A stretch of DNA of 64,000 nucleotides from Vibrio tubiashii (GCA_000775715.1 JRWQ01000012.1:62001-126000); one strand, 5' to 3'. Positions 36,581 to 46,411 are shown, counted from the stretch's first letter. Translations and numbers: made by a program. The notes: generated by a model not told the origin, from the letters alone.

Positions 36581-37618
36581 ATGACTGAACCATTAAAACC
36601 TCATCATGGCGGTAAACTACGCCAAGCATCAGAACAGCACCAAATACCACTCAATGATTGGCTAGATTTATCTACCGGTGTAAGCCCCTACTGCTACCCA
36701 ATACCTGCTATACCTAATTCTGTCTGGAACCGCTTGCCTGAAGATGAAGATGGGCTGCAAGCTGCCGCCGCTAGTTACTACCAACACTCTAATTTACTCC
36801 CTGTCGCAGGAAGCCAAGCTGCAATCCAAGCACTTCCACAGGTGCTATCGCAGAGTCTATCAATCGGTACTGTTTTGCTCCCCTCTGTCGGTTACAAAGA
36901 GCATCAACACGCTTGGCAAACCTATCAGCGAAATAGCCACCAGCCCGTGACTATCCGCTTTTATAAAAACCAACCGAGCGAGGCTCAGCTGAAATCTTCG
37001 GATGTGGTTGTGGTGATAAACCCTAACAACCCAAGTGCAACGTTGCATCCTGCCGAGACCTTATTTGGTTGGAGAAAACAGATGAGCAGTGAAGCGGTAT
37101 TGATTGTTGATGAAGCCTTTATTGATGCCACCCAGCAAGAGTCGCTACTTCCCCATTTACCAACTCCGATACCAACCAACACGATCGTCCTCAGATCAGT
37201 CGGCAAGTTCTTTGGCTTGGCAGGGGCGCGAGTCGGTTTTTGCTTTGCTCACCCACAGCATCTCAAGAAAATGAGCCAAAAATTAGGGCCTTGGACACTA
37301 TCTGGCCCGAGCCGCTACGTTGTTCAACACGCCTTAAACAACCGTGAGTGGCAAGTTCAAACGCGAGAAACGCTTTACCTCAGCAGCCAACGTCTACACG
37401 ATTTGCTAAGCAGGTACTTTGAACATGTTTGCCCTCAAATACTTTTCCAACGAGTCGAGCTGAGCAATGCGACTAAATGTCATCAAACTCTCGCCAAGCA
37501 AGGCGTTTTCACTCGCCTGTGCGATGAAAAAGACGCGATCCGTTTCGGCCTTCCGCACCAAGAGGCTGACTGGAAAAAACTCGAAACCACGCTTAACCAA
37601 ATCAAGGATACTCTATGA
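36581..37618 (+). CDS. cobD: Threonine-phosphate decarboxylase (CobD-type, PLP)
   Basis: Fold-type I PLP enzyme close to histidinol-phosphate aminotransferase, 345 residues. N-terminal HHGGKLRQASEQHQIPLNDWLDLSTGVSP-type region (residues about 7-35), VINPNNPSA near 144, LIVDEAFID near 171, and the PLP-lysine in RSVGKFFGLAGARVGF near 207-222. It makes (R)-1-amino-2-propanol phosphate, the piece that CbiB attaches. Eight bp after cbiB; its stop overlaps the cbiA start by 4 nt, so coupling is likely. Nomenclature note: Salmonella cobD is meant, not Pseudomonas cobD (= cbiB). Confidence 0.88.
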   Translation: MTEPLKPHHGGKLRQASEQHQIPLNDWLDLSTGVSPYCYPIPAIPNSVWNRLPEDEDGLQAAAASYYQHSNLLPVAGSQAAIQALPQVLSQSLSIGTVLLPSVGYKEHQHAWQTYQRNSHQPVTIRFYKNQPSEAQLKSSDVVVVINPNNPSATLHPAETLFGWRKQMSSEAVLIVDEAFIDATQQESLLPHLPTPIPTNTIVLRSVGKFFGLAGARVGFCFAHPQHLKKMSQKLGPWTLSGPSRYVVQHALNNREWQVQTRETLYLSSQRLHDLLSRYFEHVCPQILFQRVELSNATKCHQTLAKQGVFTRLCDEKDAIRFGLPHQEADWKKLETTLNQIKDTL

Positions 37619-38919
37619 CTACGGCTCACTGCGCAGCTCTCGTTGTTGGCGCACCCTCTTCAGGAAGCGGAAAAACCACAGTGGTTGCCGCCCTTGCCAG
37701 AGCTTTAACTCAGCAAGGAAAAAAAGTACGCGTTTTTAAAACTGGCCCCGACTTTATTGATCCTCAGTTTCTATCTATAGCGGCACAGAGCCCTGCATAC
37801 CAACTCGACCTTTGGATGTGCGGAGAAGCACACTGCCAACACCTTTTGTATCAAGCTGCACAGCAAGCGGACGTGATCCTGATTGAAGGTGTGATGGGTA
37901 TGTTCGATGGTCAGTGTTCCAGTGCCGATATCGCCGCTAAGTTTAATCTGCCGATGCTCGCGGTGGTTGACGCTGGAGCAATGGCACAAACCTTTGGCGC
38001 TATCGTCAACGGGCTTTCTACCTATCGCGATGATGTCAATGTGTTTGGTGTCGTTGCTAACCGAGTCGGTTCACCAAGGCATGCCGAAATGCTAAAACAG
38101 AGCCTCAAACCAGAAACCGCGTTCTGTGGCTGGCTACCCAAGGATATGGAGCTATCATTGCCAGAGCGCCATTTAGGTTTAGTCCAAGCACAAGAACTAG
38201 ACGATATTGAGCAGCGATTGGATCACGCCGCTAACTTACTCAATCAGTTTGGTGACATACCTCTTCCTGCGCCACAAGCCTTCGAGCCACCTAACCTAGC
38301 TTTACCAAAGGTAACTGAATCTCTACAAGGACTTAAGATTGCCGTCGCGCGCGATGCTAGCTTCGCTTTTATCTATCGAGCCAACCTAGAAATGCTCGAG
38401 TCCCTCGGTGCTCAGTTACATTTCTTTTCTCCACTAGCGCAGGAGGAGCTTCCTGAGTGTGATGCGTTATATCTTCCAGGTGGATATCCTGAGTTACATA
38501 TGGCTGAGCTAGAGCTCAATATCACTCTAAAACAGCAAATCCTCGCCCATATAGAAGCCGGTAAACCTTGCCTTGCTGAGTGTGGCGGTATGCTCTACCT
38601 CAATCGTAGCTTAATGAGTAGCGAGGAGCAGACTAGCAACATGGTGGGCGCACTCAATGCCACTTCTCAGATGCAAACCAAACTGGCTGCGCTAGGCATT
38701 TTAGAAGCCGACTTTGACGGGAAAACACTACGTGGACACACTTTCCACTACTCTAAGACACAAAGTGAAGAGCGAGTGTTAACCCAACCTGTTTCGCAAT
38801 ATGGCCGACCTACTGATCCGGTTTGGATAAAAAACTCGACCATAGCTTCTTACGTGCATTGGTATTTCCCGTATAACCCTGATTTAGTGGTAAAAATATT
38901 CAAAGGCACCTTGCTGTAG
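37615..38919 (+). CDS. cbiA: Cobyrinate a,c-diamide synthase CbiA/CobB
   Basis: ATP- and glutamine-dependent amidase forming cobyrinate a,c-diamide, 434 residues. N-terminal dethiobiotin-synthetase-like domain with P-loop GAPSSGSGKTTV (12-23), GPDFIDP and EGVMGMFDG. C-terminal triad-type glutaminase domain with nucleophile Cys in LAECGGMLYLN (about 323) and the histidine in RGHTFHYSK. Notable because this enzyme acts earlier in corrin synthesis than the other genes here; the rest of a de novo pathway is not in the window. Hydrogenobyrinate or cobyrinate salvage is an alternative purpose. Confidence 0.9.
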   Translation: MTTAHCAALVVGAPSSGSGKTTVVAALARALTQQGKKVRVFKTGPDFIDPQFLSIAAQSPAYQLDLWMCGEAHCQHLLYQAAQQADVILIEGVMGMFDGQCSSADIAAKFNLPMLAVVDAGAMAQTFGAIVNGLSTYRDDVNVFGVVANRVGSPRHAEMLKQSLKPETAFCGWLPKDMELSLPERHLGLVQAQELDDIEQRLDHAANLLNQFGDIPLPAPQAFEPPNLALPKVTESLQGLKIAVARDASFAFIYRANLEMLESLGAQLHFFSPLAQEELPECDALYLPGGYPELHMAELELNITLKQQILAHIEAGKPCLAECGGMLYLNRSLMSSEEQTSNMVGALNATSQMQTKLAALGILEADFDGKTLRGHTFHYSKTQSEERVLTQPVSQYGRPTDPVWIKNSTIASYVHWYFPYNPDLVVKIFKGTLL

Positions 38920-39155
38920 ATACTCACCTGCGAGCATAGCATTGAGAGACTGCTGCCAATTGGGTGTCGGAGAAATTTGAAATTTGGCGATTAACGGTCA
39001 ATAGTTAAAAATATGTTAACGAAGATCCACCAATGGAGAAGTCTCGTAGACATCAATAACTGATGCGCCGCTTAACCAAGACGTCGCCAAGCCGGGCATC
39101 GAGTTTCATTCACTGCAAAACGCAGTGTAGTTAGAGAATCGATCAAGGAGGATGT

Positions 39156-39953
39156 ATGCCTCGTACGGTGAATCCACACGACTTCAACGATAAACAGAAA
39201 GAGGTCAAAAATTCAGAATACGCCCGCACTATCCCGTGTAATCAGGTCAGTATTTCTGCTCCATTCCACTGGCTTGCGCTTGGTCTTCACGACTTCGTTC
39301 GCATGCCTCTAATCAGTACTTTCTACGGCCTGTGCTTTATGGCAGCGGCGATTGGTATTGTGTTACTGGTCCAATGGCAAGGCACTCACTTGGTAGTAAT
39401 GCCAAGTTTGGTTGTCTATATGCTGATTGGTCCTTTCCTCGCACTCGGGCTCTATGACGCTAGTTGGGAACGAGAAAAAGGTCACAATGCGAGTCTGCTC
39501 CACTCAATGAAAGCGATCGGCCGCAACTCCACATCTCAATGGGCATTCGCGGTCCTGCTCGCGGTGTGTATGATCTTCTGGATGAGAATCGCGGCACTGC
39601 TTCACGCTCTCTATCCATCGGTGCAGGGCGCTCCTTTGACTGAATTTATGCCATTTCTGGTAATTGGCTCATTAGTCGGCTTAGTGTTAGCTTGTGTCGT
39701 ATTCAGCATTTCGGCAGTCTCGATTCCACTGATGATGGAGCGTCGAGTGGATATGATGACCGCAGTCTTCTCAAGCTTCAACGCGGTTAAATCCAACATC
39801 CCAGCTATGATAGTTTGGGCAGCGCTGATTTGTGGCGGTATATTAGTCGGCTTTGCTACCTACGGCATCGGAATGCTGTTTACTATGCCTATACTTGGTT
39901 ACGGTACTTGGCACGCCTACCATGAAGTTATCAAGAAAAAGCACCACCCTTAA
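39156..39953 (+). CDS. DUF2189-family membrane protein
   Basis: 265 residues with about six hydrophobic segments, matching the DUF2189 family of uncharacterised inner-membrane proteins. The soluble N-terminal 40 residues are followed by APFHWLALGLHDFVRMP, a family signature. VYMLIGPFLALGLYDASWEREKG near residues 88-110 is another. Function unknown. It has a strong AAGGAGGATGT ribosome binding site and ends before a terminator that abuts sprT. The upstream 236-bp gap (38920-39155) holds no recognised site. Confidence 0.85.
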   Translation: MPRTVNPHDFNDKQKEVKNSEYARTIPCNQVSISAPFHWLALGLHDFVRMPLISTFYGLCFMAAAIGIVLLVQWQGTHLVVMPSLVVYMLIGPFLALGLYDASWEREKGHNASLLHSMKAIGRNSTSQWAFAVLLAVCMIFWMRIAALLHALYPSVQGAPLTEFMPFLVIGSLVGLVLACVVFSISAVSIPLMMERRVDMMTAVFSSFNAVKSNIPAMIVWAALICGGILVGFATYGIGMLFTMPILGYGTWHAYHEVIKKKHHP

Positions 39954-39984
39954 GTCGCACAAAACGCTAAACCAGTATATGATT

Positions 39985-40009
39985 CGCCCCTCACTGTAGG
40001 GGCGTTTTT
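39985..40009 (+). terminator. Terminator after the DUF2189 gene, abutting sprT
   Basis: CGCCCC / GGGGCG stem with a TCACTGTA loop and TTTTTATT, ending 14 nt before the chosen sprT start. Its T-run leaves no room for a separate sprT promoter downstream of it. Confidence 0.88.
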
Positions 40010-40022
40010 ATTGGGGTCGACG

Positions 40023-40520
40023 TTGAACTTAGAGCTAGAGTATCGTGCAAAGAGAGTGATGGCCGAGTGCATTCAAGCGGCTTCACAGGCTTTCCAACGC
40101 TCATTTCCTATTCCTCAGCTTAGCTTTAAGCTACGTGGTAAAGCAGCAGGTAAAGCCTACCTACAACTGAATGAAATTCGCCTCAACCCTATTCTGTTTA
40201 CAGAAAACCAGCAGGCATTTCTAACTGAGGTGATTCCTCATGAAATTGCCCACCTGATTACCTATCAAGTCTATGGTCACGTCCGCCCGCATGGAAAAGA
40301 GTGGCAAGGCGTGATGGAATCGGTTTTCAATCTCCCGGCCCGAACTACACACAGCTTCGAAATCGCTTCAGTGCAGGGAAAAACATTTGAATACGATTGT
40401 GGCTGTACCCTCTATCCCCTATCCATTCTCCGCCATAATAAAGTCGTTCGTAATCAAGCGAGTTATCGCTGCCAACAGTGTCAACGCCCACTGATATTTA
40501 CCGGCAAACAGTTGTCATAA
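40023..40520 (+). CDS. sprT: SprT-family zinc protein
   Basis: SprT-like protein of 165 residues, the E. coli length. Zinc-protease motif HEIAH with a third ligand further on (residues about 75-79), then a C-terminal zinc-ribbon with C-x-C (YDCGCTLYP) and CQQCQRP. The E. coli function is not settled; the SprT domain is shared with eukaryotic Spartan proteases. Both candidate starts are TTG (40011 and 40023); I choose 40023 because GGGG lies six bases upstream. Confidence 0.88.
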   Translation: MNLELEYRAKRVMAECIQAASQAFQRSFPIPQLSFKLRGKAAGKAYLQLNEIRLNPILFTENQQAFLTEVIPHEIAHLITYQVYGHVRPHGKEWQGVMESVFNLPARTTHSFEIASVQGKTFEYDCGCTLYPLSILRHNKVVRNQASYRCQQCQRPLIFTGKQLS

Positions 40521-40596
40521 CTGAGTAGAACATTAGTAAATCATTTAGTTTTTGCGTGTTAAACTACAAGAACTAATCCTTTTCTAACACGTTATC

Positions 40597-41304
40597 ATGA
40601 GTAAATTTGTCTCGGCTTTCATTGCCACATTGCTGTGTGCGTTTTCCGTTCAAGCCGCTCCCCCCTCTTCCTTTTCCAAAGCCAAGAAAGAAGCGGTAAA
40701 AATATACGCCGACCATCCAGTCAGTTTCTATTGTGGCTGTGATATTTCATGGCAAGGAAGAAAAGGCACACCGGATTTAGCCTCATGCGGATATCAGGTA
40801 CGCAAACAACAAAAGCGTGCATCGCGTATCGAGTGGGAACATGTCGTCCCTGCTTGGCAATTTGGCCACCAGCGTCAATGCTGGCAAGAGGGCGGACGTA
40901 AAAATTGCACCAAGAATGATAAAGCCTTCCGCATGATGGAAGCGGACTTGCACAACCTCACACCCGCAATTGGCGAAGTCAACGGCGATCGCTCCAACTA
41001 CAACTTTAGCCAGTGGAATGGCGTTGATGGCGTCAGCTATGGTCGCTGTGAAATGCAGGTTAACTTTAAACAGCGCAAAGTCATGCCACCAGATCGCGCT
41101 AAAGGCTCTATTGCGCGAACCTATCTTTACATGAGCCAAGAGTATGGATTTCGCCTCTCGAAGCAGCAAACTCAACTGATGAACGCATGGAACAAACGAT
41201 TCCCCGTTGACCAATGGGAGTGTGAACGCGAAAAACGCATCTTCAACATTCAGGGTAATCGCAACTCATTTGTCTTTGCTCAGTGTCAATCGAGTTCCAG
41301 CTAG
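40597..41304 (+). CDS. dns: Secreted/periplasmic endonuclease I (Dns/Vvn type)
   Basis: Mg-dependent nonspecific nuclease, 235 residues with signal peptide ([19 protein letters not shown]). Active-site motif [14 protein letters not shown] (about 76-89) holds the catalytic histidine, and [18 protein letters not shown] (about 127-144) gives the metal asparagine and arginine. Eight cysteines fit the Vvn disulfide pattern. In V. cholerae the homologue Dns degrades extracellular DNA and limits natural transformation. Regulation here is not visible in the sequence. Followed 107 bp later by rsmE. Confidence 0.95.
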   Translation: MSKFVSAFIATLLCAFSVQAAPPSSFSKAKKEAVKIYADHPVSFYCGCDISWQGRKGTPDLASCGYQVRKQQKRASRIEWEHVVPAWQFGHQRQCWQEGGRKNCTKNDKAFRMMEADLHNLTPAIGEVNGDRSNYNFSQWNGVDGVSYGRCEMQVNFKQRKVMPPDRAKGSIARTYLYMSQEYGFRLSKQQTQLMNAWNKRFPVDQWECEREKRIFNIQGNRNSFVFAQCQSSSS

Positions 41305-41411
41305 ATGAGTTGCGAGTAAATCTCTGCAAACACTCAATTACCCTTGTTTTTTAGTGCTTAAGCATCCATGTTAGAAAGTAATTCAAATCTCTTGCTGGAA
41401 ATCGAAACAGA

Positions 41412-42143
41412 ATGCGAATCCCACGAATTTATCACCCAGAAACCATCTCACAATTAGGCACTGTGCTTCTTAGCGACGATGCAGCAGGGCACATTGGCCG
41501 CGTATTACGTATGAAAGAGGGCCAAGAAGTATTGCTGTTTGATGGCAGCGGGGCAGAATTTCCAGCAGAGATCACTTCGGTTTCGAAAAAGAGCGTCGAA
41601 GTTGAGCTAAAACAGCGTGTCGAACGTAGCTCAGAATCACCGCTTGATCTGCATCTTGGTCAGGTGATTTCACGTGGTGACAAGATGGAGTTCACCATCC
41701 AAAAATCTGTTGAGTTGGGAGTGAATACTATCACCCCTCTGATTTCTGAACGCTGTGGGGTTAAACTCGATCAGAAACGTTTCGAGAAAAAGCTCGCCCA
41801 ATGGCAGAAGATCGCCATCAGTGCCTGCGAGCAGTGTGGCCGTAATACGGTTCCCGAGATTCGCCCAATCATGCAGCTCGAAGATTGGTGTGCAGAAGAG
41901 TACAACGGCTTGAAGCTCAACCTTCATCCACGTGCCAAGTACTCAATTAACACCCTACCAACACCAGTGGAAAAAGTACGCTTATTAATTGGTCCTGAGG
42001 GCGGACTCTCTGCTGAAGAGATTGGCATGACAGAAGAATATAAATTTGAAGAGACACTGCTAGGCCCACGCGTACTGCGCACGGAGACAGCAGCTCTTAC
42101 TGCAATTACAGCCTTGCAAGTTCGTTTTGGCGATCTTGGTTAA
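41412..42143 (+). CDS. rsmE: 16S rRNA m3U1498 methyltransferase
   Basis: SPOUT-fold RNA methyltransferase of 243 residues that modifies U1498 in the decoding centre of 16S rRNA. Knotted C-terminal SAM-binding motif [14 protein letters not shown] near 192-205 and the terminal [16 protein letters not shown] (about 216-231). N-terminal PUA-like domain. First gene of rsmE-gshB-yqgE-ruvX, with 13 bp before gshB. Confidence 0.97.
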   Translation: MRIPRIYHPETISQLGTVLLSDDAAGHIGRVLRMKEGQEVLLFDGSGAEFPAEITSVSKKSVEVELKQRVERSSESPLDLHLGQVISRGDKMEFTIQKSVELGVNTITPLISERCGVKLDQKRFEKKLAQWQKIAISACEQCGRNTVPEIRPIMQLEDWCAEEYNGLKLNLHPRAKYSINTLPTPVEKVRLLIGPEGGLSAEEIGMTEEYKFEETLLGPRVLRTETAALTAITALQVRFGDLG

Positions 42144-42156
42144 ACGGAGAAAACAC

Positions 42157-43104
42157 ATGATCAAATTAGGTATCGTAATGGACCCAATCTCGTCCATTAA
42201 CATCAAAAAAGACTCTAGCTTTGCCATGATGCTTGAAGCGCAGCGCCGCGGCTACGAAATCCACTACATGGAAATGAACGACTTGCACCTTGATCAAGGT
42301 GTCGCAATTGCCGATACCAAGGTTGTTGAGCTCAAAGAAGATCCAAATGGTTGGTTCGAGTTTAAATCGAAGCAAACCATTGAGCTTTCTGAACTAGATG
42401 CTGTATTGATGCGTAAAGATCCTCCGTTTGATACCGAGTATATCTACGCAACCTACATCCTAGAGCGCGCCGAAGATCAAGGCACTCTGATTGTTAACAA
42501 GCCGCAAAGCCTTCGTGACTGTAACGAGAAGCTGTTTACCGCTTGGTTCCCAGAACTGACTCCGACCACCATCGTGACGCGTAAAGCTGAGAAGATTAAG
42601 GCCTTCCGCGAAGAACACGGCGATGTAATCCTTAAGCCTCTTGATGGTATGGGTGGCGCATCAATCTTCCGTGTCAAAGAGGGTGATCCTAACGTTTCAG
42701 TGATCATTGAAACTTTGACCAACCATGGCCAGAACTACGCAATGGCACAAACTTTCGTCCCGGATATCAGCAATGGCGACAAACGTATCTTGGTTGTTGA
42801 TGGTGAGCCTATGCCTTACTGCCTAGCTCGAATTCCAGCTAAAGGCGAGACGCGCGGCAATCTTGCAGCAGGCGGAACGGGCGAAGCAAGACCACTAAGT
42901 GAGACAGATATAAAGATCGCTGAGGCTGTAGCGCCTACACTTAAAGAAAAAGGACTGATTTTTGTCGGTCTAGACGTAATTGGCGACAAGCTGACAGAAA
43001 TCAATGTGACTAGCCCAACTTGTATTCGTGAAATCGAGGCTGCATTTGATGTGTCAATCACAGGCAAGTTAATGGACGCAATTGAGCGCCGCCTGAAAGC
43101 CTAA
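42157..43104 (+). CDS. gshB: Glutathione synthetase
   Basis: ATP-grasp ligase adding glycine to gamma-glutamylcysteine, 315 residues. MIKLGIVMDPISSINIKKDS start, MRKDPPFDTEYIYAT near 90, KPLDGMGGASIFRV near 160, and the C-terminal LTEINVTSPTCIREIE with Mg/ATP ligands. The 10-codon extension to 42127 overlaps rsmE and is rejected. CGGAGAAAACAC gives the ribosome binding site. Typical conserved cluster with yqgE and ruvX. Confidence 0.97.
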   Translation: MIKLGIVMDPISSINIKKDSSFAMMLEAQRRGYEIHYMEMNDLHLDQGVAIADTKVVELKEDPNGWFEFKSKQTIELSELDAVLMRKDPPFDTEYIYATYILERAEDQGTLIVNKPQSLRDCNEKLFTAWFPELTPTTIVTRKAEKIKAFREEHGDVILKPLDGMGGASIFRVKEGDPNVSVIIETLTNHGQNYAMAQTFVPDISNGDKRILVVDGEPMPYCLARIPAKGETRGNLAAGGTGEARPLSETDIKIAEAVAPTLKEKGLIFVGLDVIGDKLTEINVTSPTCIREIEAAFDVSITGKLMDAIERRLKA

Positions 43105-43156
43105 CTCTATTTGGGCAACGCAATCAGTTGCCCCTCCTTGATGAATGGGAGTCTAT

Positions 43157-43720
43157 ATGAATTTGACCAACCATTTTTTAGTAGCAATGCCGGGGATGAA
43201 AGATCCCTACTTCAAACGCAGCGTTATCTACGTGTGTGAGCACAATGAAGAGGGCGCGATGGGTTTGATGATTAACGCGCCTATCGATATCACCATTGGC
43301 AAGATGTTGGAGAGAGTCGATGTCGAGCCATCGCACCCAAAGCTAATTTCTGAGAGTTTAGAAAAGCCAGTTCTTAATGGCGGTCCGGTGTCTGAAGACC
43401 GTGGATTTATTCTTCATCAACCTAAAGATGAGTACGAGTCTAGCATTAAGATGACCGACAACATCTCGGTCACAACATCTAAAGATATCCTTGGCGTATT
43501 AGGCACAGAGGCAGAGCCCAACCACTACATCGTTGCGTTAGGTTACTCGGGTTGGGAGCCAGGACAATTAGAAATCGAGCTATCAGAAAACTCTTGGCTA
43601 ACTGTTGAAGCAGACCCTGATGTGATGTTCGATACGCCAATCAATGAGCGCTGGCAAAAAGCGGTGCAAATGCTTGGCATTGATGTGGCTCAGCTCTCTA
43701 GCGAAATTGGCCACGCGTAA
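43157..43720 (+). CDS. YqgE/AlgH family protein
   Basis: 187 residues of the UPF0301/YqgE fold: [19 protein letters not shown] start, [16 protein letters not shown] near 40, [16 protein letters not shown] near 70-85, and [14 protein letters not shown] near 130. Function not established; AlgH of Pseudomonas was linked to alginate regulation. GGGAG is positioned for ATG 43157, so the ATG four codons earlier is rejected. It sits 20 bp before ruvX. Confidence 0.94.
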   Translation: MNLTNHFLVAMPGMKDPYFKRSVIYVCEHNEEGAMGLMINAPIDITIGKMLERVDVEPSHPKLISESLEKPVLNGGPVSEDRGFILHQPKDEYESSIKMTDNISVTTSKDILGVLGTEAEPNHYIVALGYSGWEPGQLEIELSENSWLTVEADPDVMFDTPINERWQKAVQMLGIDVAQLSSEIGHA

Positions 43721-43740
43721 ACAGATTAAGAAAACTATTT

Positions 43741-44166
43741 ATGTCTAAAACCATTATGGCCTTTGATTTCGGCACCAAAAGCATTGGCAGTGCGATTGGC
43801 CAAGAAGTCACAGGCACCGCTTCACCACTTAAAGCATTTAAAGCCAACGACGGCATCCCGAACTGGGATGACATCGAAAAGCAGATCAAAGAATGGCAAC
43901 CTAACTTACTTGTTGTCGGGCTACCTACAGACCTTTATGGCAAGGATTTAGAGACCATTACACCAAGAGCAAAGAAATTTGCTAATCGCCTGCATGGAAG
44001 ATTTGGTTTGCCTGTCGAACTGCATGATGAAAGGCTCTCCACCATGGAAGCTCGTGCAGACCTCTTTGAAATGGGCGGCTATAAAGCGTTAAGTAAAGGT
44101 AATGTCGACTGCCAATCTGCGGTGGTTATTTTAGAGAGCTGGTTCGAAGCTCAATGGGGAGAATAG
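43741..44166 (+). CDS. ruvX: RuvX/YqgF RNase H-fold nuclease
   Basis: 141 residues. N-terminal [19 protein letters not shown] with the first catalytic aspartate, a GLPTDLYG loop near 61, an HDERLST motif near 96, and the C-terminal [13 protein letters not shown] with the last acid. Family members process the 5' end of 16S rRNA (E. coli YqgF) and are also called putative Holliday-junction resolvases. Last gene of the rsmE-gshB-yqgE-ruvX group. Confidence 0.95.
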   Translation: MSKTIMAFDFGTKSIGSAIGQEVTGTASPLKAFKANDGIPNWDDIEKQIKEWQPNLLVVGLPTDLYGKDLETITPRAKKFANRLHGRFGLPVELHDERLSTMEARADLFEMGGYKALSKGNVDCQSAVVILESWFEAQWGE

Positions 44167-44176
44167 ACCTGAGTTG

Positions 44177-44219
44177 CGAGTTCCTAGTCTCTAGAAACAG
44201 AACTAGAGACTAGAGACTC
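44177..44219. terminator. Perfect palindrome between ruvX and pilU
   Basis: CTAGTCTCTAG (44184-44194) and its exact complement CTAGAGACTAG (44203-44213) around an 8-nt loop, with outer GAGT / ACTC pairing. No T-run either way, so it may be a rho-dependent stop, an mRNA 3' end stabiliser, or a repeat element between convergent genes. Confidence 0.5.
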
Positions 44220-44226
44220 AATATCT

Positions 44227-45333
44227 CTAATCCATATCTATCTTCACACCACTCAACGAACCTGAATTAGACACCTCACCCCGTTGGGTTTTGAGCATAA
44301 TGCGCAAGTCATTGGCAGAGTCGGCGCTGTGCATTGCATCCTCTTCACTGATCTTATCATCAACAACTAATTGATAAAGCGCCTGATCAAAGGTCTGCAT
44401 TCCAATCTCTCTCGATTTAGCCATGGTCGATTTCAGCTCATGGAGGTCGCCACGACGAATGAGATCCGATACGCGAGGGCTGTTGAGAAGAATTTCAAAT
44501 ACCCCATGACGGCCTTGACCATTTTTATCTCGGATTAGCTGTTGACCAATCACACCACGCAAGTTCATCGACAAATCAAACAGAAACTGCTCTTTTTGCT
44601 CTTTAGGCACTAAATGTAGAATGCGCTCTAAAGCTTGGTTAGCATTATTGGCATGGAGCGTCGCCATACAAAGGTGCCCAGTTTCAGCGAAAGTCATCGC
44701 ATATTCCATCGTCTCTCGGCTGCGAATTTCACCGATCAGAATCATATCTGGGGCCTGACGTAGTGAGTTTTTCAGTGCCACTTCATAGCTTTCGGTATCA
44801 AGCCCAACTTCACGCTGAGTGACGATACAACGGTTGTGTTCATGAACAAACTCAATCGGGTCTTCCACGGTCAAAATATGGCCGGTTTTGTTGCTGTTGC
44901 GAAATCCGGTCATCGCTGCCATGGTGGTTGATTTACCCGATCCTGTCGCTCCAACGATTAGAACCAAACCGCGTTTGGCTACGGAAAGATTCTGCAAAAC
45001 ATCCGGCAACTTCAGCTCTTCAAAGGTCGGAATTTTGGTTTCAATACGGCGAATCACCGCGCCCGGCAGCTCTCGCTGGTAGAAAGCCGACACACGGAAG
45101 CGGCCAAAATGGCGCACAATGGCAAAGTTAGCCTCTTTGGTTGAGTGAAACTCATGCTGACGATCGTGGTCCATCATGCTATCGAGCAAAGAGCTCACCA
45201 CTGCGTGCGAAAGCTTATCTCCATATGGTTTGAGTTCACCATCAACACGATAAAGGATCGGCGCATCGACCGTGATGTACAGATCAGACGCTTTGTGGTC
45301 GATCATCTGCTGCAAAAAAGCATCAATATCCAT
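44227..45333 (-). CDS. pilU: Type IV pilus retraction ATPase PilU
   Basis: PilT-like hexameric ATPase of 368 residues that assists PilT in pilus retraction. Walker A GATGSGKSTTMAAM near 127-140, Walker B-region ILIGEIRSRETMEYAMTFAETGH (about 198-220), and a His box HLCMATLHANNA. The tail is longer than PilT's and ends in a Ser-rich region (KTQRGEVSNSGSLSG). It lies 15 bp after pilT, the usual pair. Confidence 0.96.
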   Translation of the reverse strand: MDIDAFLQQMIDHKASDLYITVDAPILYRVDGELKPYGDKLSHAVVSSLLDSMMDHDRQHEFHSTKEANFAIVRHFGRFRVSAFYQRELPGAVIRRIETKIPTFEELKLPDVLQNLSVAKRGLVLIVGATGSGKSTTMAAMTGFRNSNKTGHILTVEDPIEFVHEHNRCIVTQREVGLDTESYEVALKNSLRQAPDMILIGEIRSRETMEYAMTFAETGHLCMATLHANNANQALERILHLVPKEQKEQFLFDLSMNLRGVIGQQLIRDKNGQGRHGVFEILLNSPRVSDLIRRGDLHELKSTMAKSREIGMQTFDQALYQLVVDDKISEEDAMHSADSANDLRIMLKTQRGEVSNSGSLSGVKIDMD

Positions 45334-45348
45334 AACGACTACCTCTAG

Positions 45349-46386
45349 TTAGAACATTGATGTTTCAAGTTCGATTTTCTTCGCCACTTCGTCTTGATCC
45401 ACCAAACCTTGAGCCACCAGCTTTTTGGCATTTTGTTCCATAGTCTGCATGCCATGGGCGGCACCAGTTTGAATCACGGACATCATTTGTGCGACTTTAT
45501 CTTCTCGGATCAAGTTACGAATGGCTGGCGTCGCCATCATGATCTCATGGCAAGCAACACGTCCTCCGCCAATACGTTTTAGTAGCTTCTGCGCAATAAC
45601 GGCACGTAGAGACTCAGACAACATTGAGCGAACCATCTCTTTGTCCGAGCCTGGGAAGACATCAATGATACGGTCAATCGTTTTAGCCGCAGAGCTCGTA
45701 TGCAAGGTACCAAATACCAAGTGACCAGTTTCCGCTGCAGTCAATGCTAGGCTAATCGTCTCTTGGTCACGTAGTTCACCTACGAGAATAACATCAGGAT
45801 CTTCACGCAGTGCGCTGCGTAGGGCATTGTTAAAACTGTGCGTATCTCGATGCACCTCACGCTGGTTTATCAAGCACTTATTGTTGCTGTGAACAAATTC
45901 AATCGGATCTTCGATAGTTAAGATGTGCTTATTGTGGTTGCGGTTAATATGGTCGACCATCGCGGCAAGAGTAGTTGATTTACCTGAGCCCGTAGGGCCA
46001 GTCACCAACACTAAACCCTTCTCCATATTTGCGATGTTCTCAAAAATCTCTGGCGCAGATAGCTGCTCTAACGTTGGAATCTCAGTTGGGATGGTTCGAA
46101 ACACTGCAGCGCAGCCACGGGCTTGGTTAAACGCATTAACACGGAAGCGACCCACGTCAGGTAACTCAAAAGAAAAGTCAACTTCGAGTCGCTCTTCAAA
46201 CTCACTTCGCTGAGCATCATTCATAATTTCTAACACTAAACGGTGCACGTCTGAGTGACTAAAAGCTGGCACGCCAAGCTTTCTTACTTCACCATCTATC
46301 CGTACCATTGGAGATACTCCTGCAGAAAGATGTAGATCTGAAGCATTATGCTTTACACTAAAATCCAGTAATTCGGCGATATCCAT
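45349..46386 (-). CDS. pilT: Type IV pilus retraction ATPase PilT
   Basis: Main retraction motor of type IV pili, 345 residues. Walker A GPTGSGKSTTLAAM near 130-143, AIRNLIRE motif (about 287-294, the PilT-specific retraction element), and the Asp/His boxes VILVGELRDQETI and GHLVFGTLHTSSA. It starts at ATG 46386, 25 bp from the divergent yggS. It can drive twitching and DNA uptake in vibrios; pilin genes are not in this window. Confidence 0.97.
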   Translation of the reverse strand: MDIAELLDFSVKHNASDLHLSAGVSPMVRIDGEVRKLGVPAFSHSDVHRLVLEIMNDAQRSEFEERLEVDFSFELPDVGRFRVNAFNQARGCAAVFRTIPTEIPTLEQLSAPEIFENIANMEKGLVLVTGPTGSGKSTTLAAMVDHINRNHNKHILTIEDPIEFVHSNNKCLINQREVHRDTHSFNNALRSALREDPDVILVGELRDQETISLALTAAETGHLVFGTLHTSSAAKTIDRIIDVFPGSDKEMVRSMLSESLRAVIAQKLLKRIGGGRVACHEIMMATPAIRNLIREDKVAQMMSVIQTGAAHGMQTMEQNAKKLVAQGLVDQDEVAKKIELETSMF

Positions 46387-46411
46387 TTAAATTCCTTAAG
46401 TAAAATCTGCT

